64,000 nt of DNA, from the NCBI RefSeq assembly GCF_016827605.1, contig NZ_JAEPJQ010000001.1, positions 1,232,183-1,296,182 of the forward strand, written 5' to 3'. Each line of letters starts with the position of its first letter. Position 1 is the stretch's first letter. Both the position numbers and the translations under genes were made by a program. This document shows, in pieces, positions 54,779 to 63,830 of this stretch. The stretch is from Hyunsoonleella ulvae. Lineage in GTDB: Bacteria; Bacteroidota; Bacteroidia; Flavobacteriales; Flavobacteriaceae. The notes beneath the pieces were generated by a model, which was given only the letters and a program-made list of their open reading frames with translations, did no database searches and was not told the DNA's origin.

Positions 54779-55720
54779 CTAGTCTAGCTTATCCACTAAC
54801 AACCACGCATCTTTATTATGCGTTTTTTTAATCTTTGAAAGTGCTTTTAAAGCTTCAAGCCTGCTTTCATAGCTAGCATACACTACTTGATGAAGTCCGT
54901 AGCGGTTAACACCAATTTTTCTGGCACCAAAACCTTCTGCTTTTAATTGTGCTACTTTTTTATTGCAGTTGTCTTCTATTCTAAAAGCACCAGCTACAAT
55001 ATGGTAATTACCAGTTTGTTTGGTTACGTTTAAAGTAATTGCAGGAAGCGGATTTAAACTAAAGGTAGCCTTTTGTATGGTACTGTCAAGCTTTTGTTTA
55101 GCCTGTGCTTCTGCCAACATATTATGTTCCTCAATTTGATCCACGTAATATTTCGAAGCAATAGAACCCCCAAGGGTTAAGGCAATAAGTGCTACAGCAG
55201 CATATTTTAGATAGCCTCTATTATTGGTTGTACGTGTTTCAGGAGTAATTGTAATAGGTGTAGTCTCTTCAATCGCTACAGCAGTTTCTTTGTAAACCTC
55301 TCGGGTAACGGCTTCAGATTCAAATTGAGATAAACCAAAGGCATCTGTGAGATAATTTAGGTTATACGAAGGTTCAAAAACTATCTTGCCTTCAGTATTA
55401 AAAATAATCTCTCCAATATTATTAAACGTGATGGTTTCGCCTTGCGTTAGGTAAGACTTTAAGATTTTTACACGTTTTTTTATCTTTTTTACAGCAACTT
55501 CAAAAGGTATTTTTTCAACGTCAGCAATGTAACGTGCTAACAATCCATCATTGTTTTGAATTTGTTCGTTAAAAGCAATTATTTTTCTAGGAGGGTAGAA
55601 CGAATGTGTATCCTCATTTATAGTAGCAGATTGACGCTCAGTTAAAAACGCCCCAAAGTCAGGTACAATCACACATTCATATCTATATAATAAATCGCTA
55701 ATAAAGGTTTCTAGTTGCAT
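54779..55720 (-). CDS. HU domain and SPOR domain membrane protein
   Basis: A 313-residue protein with two N-terminal HU/CCDC81-like domains (about 1-65 and 70-130; VPDFGAFLTERQSA, TFNNIGEIIFNTEGK), one membrane helix (about 172-188) and a C-terminal SPOR domain (about 235-310; YHIVAGAFRIEDNCNKKVAQL). SPOR binds denuded glycan strands at the division septum, while HU-like domains suggest a cytoplasmic DNA or protein contact. This fusion links both sides of the inner membrane. The promoter box ends 4 bases before the ATG. Confidence 0.82.
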   Translation of the reverse strand: MQLETFISDLLYRYECVIVPDFGAFLTERQSATINEDTHSFYPPRKIIAFNEQIQNNDGLLARYIADVEKIPFEVAVKKIKKRVKILKSYLTQGETITFNNIGEIIFNTEGKIVFEPSYNLNYLTDAFGLSQFESEAVTREVYKETAVAIEETTPITITPETRTTNNRGYLKYAAVALIALTLGGSIASKYYVDQIEEHNMLAEAQAKQKLDSTIQKATFSLNPLPAITLNVTKQTGNYHIVAGAFRIEDNCNKKVAQLKAEGFGARKIGVNRYGLHQVVYASYESRLEALKALSKIKKTHNKDAWLLVDKLD

Positions 55721-55724
55721 AAAG

Positions 55725-55732
55725 CAAATTTA
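55725..55732 (-). promoter_or_regulatory. -7 promoter box (TAnnTTTG) for the HU-SPOR gene
   Basis: The minus strand reads TAAATTTG followed by CTTT and then the ATG, the tightest spacing in the window. Confidence 0.5.
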
Positions 55733-55822
55733 AAAAAATATGGTTTTTGTAAAATTTTTGACTTAACTATTTATTAACAATACAAAAATGCGTTTCTTGC
55801 ATTTGCAATTTATACGTATTAA

Positions 55823-56926
55823 ATGACTGAAAATGATTTGCTTTACACTTTAGCGCTACAGCACGTACCAAATGTTGGAGACATTACTGCAAAACGACTT
55901 ATTGGCCATTGTGGTTCTGCTGAGGCAGTTTTAAAAGAGAAAAAGCAAAACTTACTTAAAATTGATGGTATTGGCGAATATGTACTAAGCGAATTGTTTG
56001 GGACTAACCATTTATCTGAGGCCGAAAAGGAACTTGAATTTATAAGAGAGAACGATATTAAGGTTTCCTATTTCAACAGTAGAGATTATCCAGAAAAGTT
56101 AAAACATTGTATAGATGGTCCTATTTTACTGTTTCAAATAGGACATATCGATTTAGAACAGCAACATATCATCAGTATTGTTGGTACTCGAAAAATCACA
56201 ACGCAGGGTATTGGGTTTTGCGAAAAATTGGTGGAAACCTTAGAACCTTATAACCCAGTAATAATCTCTGGTTTTGCTTATGGTACAGATATTACTGCAC
56301 ATAAACTGGCTGTAAAACATAATTTGCAAACCATTGGGTGTTTGGCACACGGGCTCAATCAAATTTATCCTAAGGCTCACAAGAAATACATGGCCGATAT
56401 GGAGAAAAACGGAGGGTTTTTCTCTGATTTTTGGAGCACTTCTGAGTTTGATAGAAAAAATTTTTTAAAGCGAAACCGTATTATCGCAGGGGTTAGTGAG
56501 GCAACTATTGTGATAGAGTCTGCCGAAAGAGGCGGGAGTTTGGTAACTGCTGATATTGCTCATTCCTATAATCGTGATGTGTTTGCAGTGCCCGGAAGGA
56601 CCACAGACCAATTTAGTATTGGCTGCAACAACTTGATTAAACACCAAAAGGCACACATGATGACAACACCACTAGATGTACCTTATATTTTGGGTTGGGA
56701 ACTTGAGAATGCAGAAACACCAGTGGTTCAAAAAAAACTATTTGTAGAGTTAGATGCTACAGAAAAAGTAATTTATAACTACCTAAAGGAAAACGAAAAA
56801 CAACAATTAGATCTTATCGCATTAAACTGTGATATGCCTATTTTTAAAGTGTCGAGTACTTTATTGAATATGGAGTTAAAGGGTGTTATAAGACCTTTAC
56901 CTGGTAAGTTGTTTGAAGTTATCTAG
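55823..56926 (+). CDS. dprA: DNA-processing protein DprA
   Basis: A 367-residue protein that loads RecA on incoming single-stranded DNA. An N-terminal helix-hairpin-helix/SAM-like region (about 1-70) precedes the Rossmann-like DprA domain with SIVGTRKITTQG, SGFAYGTDITAHK, RNRIIAGVSEATIVIES and AVPGR. A C-terminal winged-helix-like part (about 305-367) follows. Confidence 0.93.
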   Translation: MTENDLLYTLALQHVPNVGDITAKRLIGHCGSAEAVLKEKKQNLLKIDGIGEYVLSELFGTNHLSEAEKELEFIRENDIKVSYFNSRDYPEKLKHCIDGPILLFQIGHIDLEQQHIISIVGTRKITTQGIGFCEKLVETLEPYNPVIISGFAYGTDITAHKLAVKHNLQTIGCLAHGLNQIYPKAHKKYMADMEKNGGFFSDFWSTSEFDRKNFLKRNRIIAGVSEATIVIESAERGGSLVTADIAHSYNRDVFAVPGRTTDQFSIGCNNLIKHQKAHMMTTPLDVPYILGWELENAETPVVQKKLFVELDATEKVIYNYLKENEKQQLDLIALNCDMPIFKVSSTLLNMELKGVIRPLPGKLFEVI

Positions 56927-56985
56927 TGCAGATACTCCTTTTTTGATAGAGAAAATTAATGATAATAAAGAAGTTTACTAAGCAT

Positions 56986-57669
56986 ATGAAAAATATATTC
57001 GCATTAATAATTGTATTGGTTTCGACAATAAGTTTTGGACAAGATATTGAAGAAAAAAAGTTATGGAGAACAAAAGGAGTTTATGATTCTTTAGGCAATT
57101 TAATAGAGCGTGCAAAAATTCAAAGTTTTCTATTTAGTTCAAAATCAAACCAGTTTTATAGATTAAGGACACAAAGTAAAGTGAATATGGAAACAGGAGA
57201 AACTAAAATTTTTATTTATAAAGACACTTTGAATCTCCAAGTTTCGGATACTAAAACCTACAGACTTAATGAAAAAGAAGTTTTAACTATATATTCTAAT
57301 GACTCTTTGACAATACACTTTAATGGGTATATATTACCTTATGTTAAATTAGATGTAGAATCGAATAAAATTGATTTGAAAAAATTTACTTCTGCATTGC
57401 AAAAAGAATCTTTAATTGAATCAGTTGAGAATGTTAAAGAATACAGATTCACATATCAAAAAAACGGGCTTGTTAAAGTTAAATCCCTAGAAAGAGAATC
57501 AGAGTGGGAATCCGAGTATAAGATAATTAACTTTAATGGTTTTATAATACTTCAAGGAATTGTATCAGCTCCAAAGTTGATAACTAAACTTAAAAAAGGA
57601 AAAATAAGCTTCATGGAAATTGATTACAGATTTGAAAATAAAAAAGGAGAATTAACTAAAGTACGTTAA
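56986..57669 (+). CDS. secreted protein of unknown function
   Basis: From ATG at 56986 it has 227 residues with a clear signal peptide (MKNIFALIIVLVSTISFGQ). An upstream ATG at 56959 would add nine basic residues and hide the signal. The rest is beta-rich without recognised motif. Codon and base use resemble the surroundings. Confidence 0.6.
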   Translation: MKNIFALIIVLVSTISFGQDIEEKKLWRTKGVYDSLGNLIERAKIQSFLFSSKSNQFYRLRTQSKVNMETGETKIFIYKDTLNLQVSDTKTYRLNEKEVLTIYSNDSLTIHFNGYILPYVKLDVESNKIDLKKFTSALQKESLIESVENVKEYRFTYQKNGLVKVKSLERESEWESEYKIINFNGFIILQGIVSAPKLITKLKKGKISFMEIDYRFENKKGELTKVR

Positions 57670-57731
57670 CTCTTATTCAGTAAATACTTTAATCAATATT
57701 TAGTTTTATCTCAGTTGCAATAAAAGATATT

Positions 57732-58703
57732 TTAATACCCAACCTTTTCACGAACCCTATCCAAAACTGCATCAGCTACTTTTCTTGCCTTTTCGGCACC
57801 AATAGCTAAAGCTTTGTCTATGTCGCCAAGGTTACTCATGTAGTGGTTGTAACGCTCACGTGGTTCAGCAAATTTGTCAATAATCAACTCATATAAGGCT
57901 TGTTTTGCATGCCCGTATCCGTAGCCTCCTTTTTCATAATTGGCTTTCATTTCTGCTATTTGTGACGCATTAGCTAGTAAGCTATAAATGGCAAAACAGT
58001 TACAGGTGTTCCAATCTTTAGGATCTTCAAGAGGCGTACTGTCAGTTTTTATAGACATGATTTGCTTGCGTAACTTCTTGTCTGCCAAAAAGATATTGAT
58101 GGTATTGTTTCTACTTTTACTCATTTTTTCGCCATCAGTACCAGGAACTAGCATAGTATGTTCTTGAATTTTGGCCTCAGGCATTACAAAAGTTTCGCCA
58201 CCAGTTTGCTCATGAAAATAGGTAGCCACTTTTCTGGTCATTTCAATATGTTGCTCCTGATCTTTCCCCACAGGAATAATCTCAGAATCATACAATAATA
58301 TATCAGCAGCCATTAGCATTGGGTATGTAAAAAGTCCGGCATTCACATCTTCTAGTCTATCAGCTTTATCTTTAAAACTATGGGCTAGTTTTAATCTGTT
58401 ATATGGAAAAAAACAATTTAAGTACCAGGTTAACTCTGTTACTTGAGGAATATCGCTTTGTCTATAAAACACTGTTTTTTCAATATCCAACCCAAACGCC
58501 AACCAAGTTGCAGCTGTAGAATAGGTGTTTTCTCTTAAGGTTGCAGCGTCTTTAATTTGCGTTAGTGTATGCAAATTTGCTATAAACAGATACGAATCGT
58601 TTTTAGGATCTTCGGCCATTTTAATTGCAGGCATAATAGCCCCTAAAATATTACCTAAATGTGGTGTTCCTGTACTTTGTATGCCTGTAAGTATGCGTGC
58701 CAT
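57732..58703 (-). CDS. trpS: tryptophan--tRNA ligase
   Basis: A 323-residue class I aminoacyl-tRNA synthetase with the HIGH-type motif TGTPHLGNILG near residues 10-20 and the KMSKS loop (GEKMSKSRN near 193-201). MLMAADILLYDSEIIPVGKDQEQHIE is the tryptophan pocket region. Length is normal for bacterial TrpS. Confidence 0.95.
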   Translation of the reverse strand: MARILTGIQSTGTPHLGNILGAIMPAIKMAEDPKNDSYLFIANLHTLTQIKDAATLRENTYSTAATWLAFGLDIEKTVFYRQSDIPQVTELTWYLNCFFPYNRLKLAHSFKDKADRLEDVNAGLFTYPMLMAADILLYDSEIIPVGKDQEQHIEMTRKVATYFHEQTGGETFVMPEAKIQEHTMLVPGTDGEKMSKSRNNTINIFLADKKLRKQIMSIKTDSTPLEDPKDWNTCNCFAIYSLLANASQIAEMKANYEKGGYGYGHAKQALYELIIDKFAEPRERYNHYMSNLGDIDKALAIGAEKARKVADAVLDRVREKVGY

Positions 58704-58761
58704 AATAACTACCTGCGATAGCAGATATCTTTTTTATTAGAAATAAAATTTTAACCGATGG

Positions 58762-58769
58762 CAAAGGTA
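58762..58769 (-). promoter_or_regulatory. -7 promoter box (TAnnTTTG) for trpS
   Basis: The minus strand reads TACCTTTG, 58 bases before the trpS ATG, leaving a normal 5' leader. Confidence 0.5.
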
Positions 58770-58801
58770 ATCCATTTCATAAAAACCTCAATACAATTGC
58801 T

Positions 58802-58809
58802 TATTTTTG
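58802..58809 (+). promoter_or_regulatory. -7 promoter box (TAnnTTTG) for the acyltransferase gene
   Basis: TATTTTTG followed by GCTTTA and the ATG at 58816. A TTG inside the box opens the frame but is unlikely to be the start. Confidence 0.5.
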
Positions 58810-58815
58810 GCTTTA

Positions 58816-59553
58816 ATGAAGGTTTTTAAATATATATTCTGGACGCTTTATCGTATTTGGTTTTACATTTTGGTGGCACTACCAATTTTGATATTATTTC
58901 CAATATTATTGCTTTCTATTTTAAAAGAATCATGGTATCCTTTTTTCTTTAAGCTAGCTAGGGTATGGGCTAAGTTTATTTTAATAGGTATGGGATTTAA
59001 GTATAGCATAGTACGCGAGCAAATACCAGAAAAAGGTAAAAGCTATATGTTTATTGCCAACCATACCTCTATGACAGATATCATGTTGATGCTTACAGCA
59101 GTTAAAAATCCGTTTGTATTTGTAGGTAAGAAAGAGCTTGCTAAAATTCCACTATTTGGCTTCTTTTATAAGCGTACATGTATTTTGGTAGATAGAAGCT
59201 CCGCTAAAAGCAGGCAAGCTGTGTTTTTAAGGGCGCAAAGGCGTTTAAAACAAGGATTGAGCATTTGTATATTCCCCGAAGGAGGTGTGCCCGATGAGGA
59301 CATTGTTCTAGATGAATTTAAAGATGGGGCGTTTAGGCTAGCCATAAATCATAAGATTCCAATAGTGCCACTTACGTTTGCAGATAATAAAAAGCGATTT
59401 TCATATACGTTTTTTAGTGGAAGCCCAGGAAAAATGCGAGCCAAAATTCATGAGTTTATTTCAACAGATAATCTAACTATTGAGTCTACGAGAAATTTAA
59501 ACACATCTTCAAGAGCTATTATTTTGAATCAGTTACATGAGTTTAATAAGTAA
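58816..59553 (+). CDS. plsC: 1-acyl-sn-glycerol-3-phosphate acyltransferase
   Basis: A 245-residue membrane-associated enzyme that makes phosphatidic acid. It has an N-terminal membrane segment (about 5-35), the catalytic NHTSMTD (NHx4D), FVGKKELAKIP, and the FPEGG motif. It is followed immediately by a terminator. Confidence 0.9.
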   Translation: MKVFKYIFWTLYRIWFYILVALPILILFPILLLSILKESWYPFFFKLARVWAKFILIGMGFKYSIVREQIPEKGKSYMFIANHTSMTDIMLMLTAVKNPFVFVGKKELAKIPLFGFFYKRTCILVDRSSAKSRQAVFLRAQRRLKQGLSICIFPEGGVPDEDIVLDEFKDGAFRLAINHKIPIVPLTFADNKKRFSYTFFSGSPGKMRAKIHEFISTDNLTIESTRNLNTSSRAIILNQLHEFNK

Positions 59554-59586
59554 AAAACTGCCCTTGGGGAAAGAGCAGTTTTTTTA
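59554..59586 (+). terminator. intrinsic terminator after plsC
   Basis: AAAACTGC (59554-59561) pairs with GCAGTTTT (59575-59582), with extra CTT/AAG pairing inside and a T-run. Confidence 0.85.
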
Positions 59587-59635
59587 GATACCGGTTCCGA
59601 GCTTAAGGAAATCCGATATCAATCTAACCAAAAAC

Positions 59636-61225
59636 CTAAAATTTAATGCCGAATCCAGTGTACACCCCAATAAAAAAGGGTTGAAAGTCTCCGGACGTAT
59701 TTCTAAATGTATTAATTTGATATTTGAACATGGGTTCAAGGTTCAAATTAATCTTTTCTGATATTTTATAATTTACACCTAAACCAAAGTTGGCACTATA
59801 ACTGGTGTTGTTAATATTAGTGTCGTTTTCTTGTAATAGCGTACGTTGTCCTTCTATTACAGAAGCCGATTCGTAATTGTTTAGAAACAAAGAGCTAAAT
59901 CCTCCAATAACATTTAAACCTAAGCGCTTATTGGAGATGGTATATTGTAACTCCAAGGGCACCTCAATAAAACCAAACGACTGATTGATGCTAGTATTAG
60001 TAGCCTCAAAAGGCGTAATGTTATTCGATTTAAATGTATTAGCACTCATTATAGCAACATTATCTCCCGCACTAATAGCTGATGTTCCTGCTGTATTGTT
60101 GGTAACAGTACCACTTATTGTGCGTAATGTTTGGGTACTGGCACTAGCATTTACAGTACTAAAAACTACAACGTCATTAGTATTATAACCTAAGTTTACA
60201 CGGTTAATACCAGAGCGTACAGTAAGCCGTTTATTTATAGCATAGCTAGCGTTGAGACCGTAACTCATATTTACTTCGCCACTTTTAGAGTTTTCATTGA
60301 ACTGGGCACCTATAGATGATCCTTTTCCTAAACTACTAAAATATACGGGTGCTACATTTGGAGCTATACTCCACTTATTTAATGCAACTTCGGTGTTCTT
60401 TTCTTCTTCTAGAAGCGATTGGTTTTGTTGAATAGCATCTTCAATGGATTGCTTTTTGTCTTTGGTATTATCTTCAGCAACCTTAGCAACTTCATTTTCT
60501 TTTTTAGAAGCTGTAGTTTTATCATTTTTAAGGGTATTGTCTAAAGCGACAGTATTGTTTTGTTGAGTAATTGGGCTATCTTTTATAATATTTTTGTTTG
60601 GGTCTACTATATTTTCTTTTCTTGATGTTTCTGCTTTAGTATCGTTTTGACGTGCAATCTCGGTTTTAGTGATATGATCTTTATAAGTAATGATAGCTGG
60701 GTTAGCGTCATTTGAAGATATCTCACTAGGTTTTTTAATGACTTTGTTGGCTGTATTAGTATTGGCAACCGACGATGATGCTTGTTTTTTAGGAATTACC
60801 ATATTGTATGCCTCCTTTGCACGATTAACCACAGGTTGTGTATTATTTTCATTTGTGGTTTTTAAGGTATTATCTATTTCAGCATTAGTTTTATCTACTG
60901 CGACAGTATTATTTTCATTTTCAACAGAGATGTTACTCTTATCTTTAGCAATCGTATTTTCTACATCTGTTTGTTTTGTATCAACTATTTGTGATGGTGC
61001 TTCTCCTGTTTCGTTAGCATTAAATAAAGATACGCCTACAGTAAGTGTTAAAGCTAAAAGTGCAGCGATACCAGCGTAACGCCACCAAATAGGAATAACT
61101 CTTTGCTTTTTCTTTTTTTCGTTAAGCTTGGCTTCTATATTGTCCCAAACAGCAGCATCAGGTTGCACTTCAAAATCTTTAAAGCGCTCCTGGTATAACC
61201 TGTCTATATGTTTTTTATCTCCCAT
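59636..61225 (-). CDS. membrane-anchored outer membrane beta-barrel protein, probable anti-sigma partner
   Basis: A 529-residue protein with three parts. Residues 1-50 are a charged cytoplasmic region (HIDRLYQERFKDFEVQPDAAVW); about 50-70 a membrane helix; about 75-285 a low-complexity Asn/Thr/Lys/Glu linker; and 290-529 beta strands typical of an 8-stranded outer membrane barrel, ending in Phe. It overlaps the ECF sigma gene by one base. An N-terminus that binds the sigma factor and a barrel that senses the outer membrane is inference from architecture and linkage. Confidence 0.75.
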   Translation of the reverse strand: MGDKKHIDRLYQERFKDFEVQPDAAVWDNIEAKLNEKKKKQRVIPIWWRYAGIAALLALTLTVGVSLFNANETGEAPSQIVDTKQTDVENTIAKDKSNISVENENNTVAVDKTNAEIDNTLKTTNENNTQPVVNRAKEAYNMVIPKKQASSSVANTNTANKVIKKPSEISSNDANPAIITYKDHITKTEIARQNDTKAETSRKENIVDPNKNIIKDSPITQQNNTVALDNTLKNDKTTASKKENEVAKVAEDNTKDKKQSIEDAIQQNQSLLEEEKNTEVALNKWSIAPNVAPVYFSSLGKGSSIGAQFNENSKSGEVNMSYGLNASYAINKRLTVRSGINRVNLGYNTNDVVVFSTVNASASTQTLRTISGTVTNNTAGTSAISAGDNVAIMSANTFKSNNITPFEATNTSINQSFGFIEVPLELQYTISNKRLGLNVIGGFSSLFLNNYESASVIEGQRTLLQENDTNINNTSYSANFGLGVNYKISEKINLNLEPMFKYQINTFRNTSGDFQPFFIGVYTGFGIKF

Positions 61226-61776
61226 TATAAGGATTGTAGGTTTTGCTTTTTGTTATGTTGTTCTATAGTTTGCTTCAAAATTTGCCTTGCTCTCGCTAGG
61301 TTAGATTTTGAGGTCCCTACAGTAATCTCTAGCATTTCTGCTATATCTTTATGAGAATACCCATCAAGTGCATAAAGGTTGAACACCAATCTGTACCTGT
61401 CGGGTAAATCTTGTATAATTTGTAGAAGATAATCAACAGAGATCTCATCCTCGTCAACTTCAACTTCTACGTCTTCGGTTATATTTTCATTTATAATATC
61501 AAAAACTTTTTCGCTACGATAGCGTTGCAATACAGTATTTACTGTAACTCGCTTTAACCAACCTTCAAAAGAGCCTTTGTGTTTATATTGTTCTATTTTA
61601 TTAAAAATGGTTAAAAATGCATCTTGTAAATTGTCTTGTGCTTCTGCGTAATTACGCGAATACTTTAGGCATGTAGAAAATAACTTGCCCGAAAAGAGCT
61701 TATATAGTTCCCCTTGCGCTTTAGTATCATTGTTTTTACATTTTTCTATGAGTTGGTTTAAACTCAAATGACACAA
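61225..61776 (-). CDS. ECF RNA polymerase sigma factor
   Basis: A 183-residue sigma-70 family protein with region 2 (YAEAQDNLQDAFLTIFNKIEQY, FEGWLKRVTVN) and region 4 (LPDRYRLVFNLYALDGYSHKDIAEML). An acidic insert (EDVEVEVDEDE) joins them. The start is a TTG at 61776 or another TTG at 61767. Translational overlap with the barrel protein suggests a sigma/anti-sigma pair. Confidence 0.9.
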   Translation of the reverse strand: MCHLSLNQLIEKCKNNDTKAQGELYKLFSGKLFSTCLKYSRNYAEAQDNLQDAFLTIFNKIEQYKHKGSFEGWLKRVTVNTVLQRYRSEKVFDIINENITEDVEVEVDEDEISVDYLLQIIQDLPDRYRLVFNLYALDGYSHKDIAEMLEITVGTSKSNLARARQILKQTIEQHNKKQNLQSL

Positions 61777-61795
61777 AAATTAGTTTACACTTAGT

Positions 61796-62212
61796 TTAAT
61801 TGGTTACTGGGACTTCTATTTCTAGAAATATATCCTCATCATTATCGTCTTTACCCTGCCAAAATTTAAAAATATAAGAACCATTACTGGTAACTTGAAA
61901 ATTAAAAGTAGCTGTAAGAGTTTCATCTGTTAAATCTTCACAGGTATTCTGCTCGAATACTGTATTCACTACCGCAACTGTTCTTTCGTTGTTATGCCTT
62001 GCATAATAAAACTCCCTAAAAGCATGGCAATTTGATGGTCTTTCGTAGGTTACTGTTATAGGGTATACTTCTCCTAATGTAAATTCATCTGGAATATCTA
62101 CACTTTCAATAGGAAGTATTTCTACACTAAAATTTGTGCTGTCATCATCTAAACTACACGAAAATAACAGTGTTACCAGACAGCTTAAAATTAAAAACTT
62201 TTTCATCTGCAA
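61796..62212 (-). CDS. lipoprotein of unknown function
   Basis: A 138-residue protein (or 136 from the ATG at 62206) with a lipobox (LFSCSLDDD) and an Ig-like beta pattern. Two cysteines (SNC, NTC) could form a disulfide. It lies 20 bases upstream of the sigma gene on the same strand and may belong to that operon. Confidence 0.65.
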   Translation of the reverse strand: MQMKKFLILSCLVTLLFSCSLDDDSTNFSVEILPIESVDIPDEFTLGEVYPITVTYERPSNCHAFREFYYARHNNERTVAVVNTVFEQNTCEDLTDETLTATFNFQVTSNGSYIFKFWQGKDDNDEDIFLEIEVPVTN

Positions 62213-62345
62213 ATTGTTTATTCTACTAATCGTCAGATGTAATTCGTCTTGATTATCAAGGCGTATTTCACAACAATTTCAATTTGGGTTATACTTAAAT
62301 TTTATTTTAAGATGCAAAATACAATAAATGGTTGCGTGTAAAAGT

Positions 62346-62374
62346 AAAAAATCCCGCATTGGCGGGATTTTTTA
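62346..62374. terminator. bidirectional terminator after recA
   Basis: ATCCCGC (62351-62357) pairs with GCGGGAT (62362-62368) around a 4-base loop, flanked by A and T runs. It ends recA on the minus strand. Confidence 0.85.
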
Positions 62375-62392
62375 ATTATTATATAAGGAATC

Positions 62393-63394
62393 TTATTCGC
62401 CTTTGATAACTTCTTTAATTTTATCTTCCAGTTCTTCAAATAGCTCTGGATTATCTTTTATAATAGCTTTTACAGCATCTCTTCCTTGACCTAGTTTGGT
62501 TTCGCCATAGCTAAACCACGAACCACTTTTCTTAATAATGTTATGCTCTACAGCAACATCTAATATTTCGCCAACTTTAGATACCCCTTCGCCATACATG
62601 ATATCAAACTCACACATTCTAAATGGCGGAGCAACTTTATTTTTTACAACTTTAACTCGGGTTTTATTTCCTAAAACGTCTCCATTGCTGTCTTTAATTT
62701 GAGTGGATCTGCGAATATCTATTCGTACAGAAGCGTAAAATTTTAAAGCATTACCACCTGTTGTAGTTTCAGGATTACCAAACATAACTCCAATCTTTTC
62801 ACGCAACTGGTTAATGAAAATTACAGTACAGTTTGTTTTGCTAATTGAAGCGGTTAGTTTTCTTAAAGCTTGAGACATTAAACGTGCATGTAAGCCCATT
62901 TTAGAATCTCCCATCTCTCCCTCAATTTCACTTTTAGGAGTTAAAGCTGCCACAGAGTCTACCACAACAATATCAATGGCACCAGAGCGAATTAAATTGT
63001 CGGCAATTTCTAGAGCCTGTTCTCCATTATCTGGTTGGGAAATGATGAGGTTATCAATATCCACACCTAATTTTTCAGCATAAAACCTATCAAAGGCATG
63101 TTCTGCATCTATAAACGCTGCTATTCCTCCTGCTTTTTGTGCTTCTGCAATGGCATGAAGTGTCAATGTAGTTTTACCAGAGGATTCTGGGCCATAAATT
63201 TCTATAACTCGGCCACGGGGGTAACCTCCTACACCTAGGGCAATATCTAACCCTAAAGATCCTGATGGGATAGCATCTACATCTACCACTGCGGCATCGC
63301 TCATTTTCATTACGGTGCCCTTGCCGTAAGCTTTATCTAGTTTGTCTAATGTTAATTTTAATGCTTTTAATTTTGCTTCTTTTTCGCTGCTCAT
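62393..63394 (-). CDS. recA: recombinase RecA
   Basis: The homologous recombination and SOS protein, 333 residues from the ATG at 63394 ([12 protein letters not shown]); an upstream ATG at 63421 would add nine residues. Walker A is GPESSGKTT, the [20 protein letters not shown] loop L2 is intact, and [17 protein letters not shown] holds Walker B and loop L1. It has its own terminator. No SOS box was identified. Confidence 0.96.
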   Translation of the reverse strand: MSSEKEAKLKALKLTLDKLDKAYGKGTVMKMSDAAVVDVDAIPSGSLGLDIALGVGGYPRGRVIEIYGPESSGKTTLTLHAIAEAQKAGGIAAFIDAEHAFDRFYAEKLGVDIDNLIISQPDNGEQALEIADNLIRSGAIDIVVVDSVAALTPKSEIEGEMGDSKMGLHARLMSQALRKLTASISKTNCTVIFINQLREKIGVMFGNPETTTGGNALKFYASVRIDIRRSTQIKDSNGDVLGNKTRVKVVKNKVAPPFRMCEFDIMYGEGVSKVGEILDVAVEHNIIKKSGSWFSYGETKLGQGRDAVKAIIKDNPELFEELEDKIKEVIKGE

Positions 63395-63421
63395 TATCTT
63401 CTGTGATGTAAAATTATTCAT

Positions 63422-63740
63422 GCTAAAATACTATAACTTTCTAGATGTTACAATAATAGTTTTCAACACAAATAGAGGAGCTTTAATGGTTGTTTTTTTT
63501 AAGTGAGAAAAGTTTTTTTCTGTTAGACACGCAACCTTTTTATTTTTTCTGCATCTTAACATTAAAGTGGGTAAAATTTTGCCGTGAAAAAGAAAATTTT
63601 TTAGATTCCAAATCCCATTTACATAAAGCATTAGGCGTTTCAATTGTTGTATATGTGAATTATAGAATAGTGTTAAGCCCGTTGCAGATAACTCTTATTA
63701 ATTTTATTTATGAAAAAGAAAAATTTTAATGATGAGTTAT
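63422..63740. other. non-coding region upstream of recA
   Basis: No protein gene of normal size is visible on either strand; open frames here are poor in coding character. It may hold the recA promoter and, further right, the start of a small transcript ending at the 63743-63779 hairpin. A 17-codon frame (63709-63762, MKKKNFNDELFKKALCS) ends inside that hairpin. Confidence 0.4.
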
Positions 63741-63742
63741 TC

Positions 63743-63779
63743 AAAAAAGCACTTTGTTCCTAATAAAAGTGCTTTTTTT
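63743..63779 (+). terminator. strong intrinsic terminator
   Basis: AAAAAGCACTTT (to 63755) pairs with AAAGTGCTTTTTT (from 63766) around a 10-base loop with a T-run. No protein gene precedes it on the plus strand within 300 bases, which suggests a small RNA or leader transcript. Confidence 0.8.
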
Positions 63780-63830
63780 ATGCCTTTATTTTTCCAAATG
63801 TTTTGATAGTATGAATTTGAGAATAACTCT

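Noticed and set aside
60690..61079. 129-codon open frame opposite the barrel protein gene
   Set aside because: It lies antisense to the low-complexity linker, which makes long spurious frames likely; no promoter or homology features.
63431..63729. Two overlapping frames on opposite strands upstream of recA
   Set aside because: Both are very AT-rich, lack family features and have no convincing start context.
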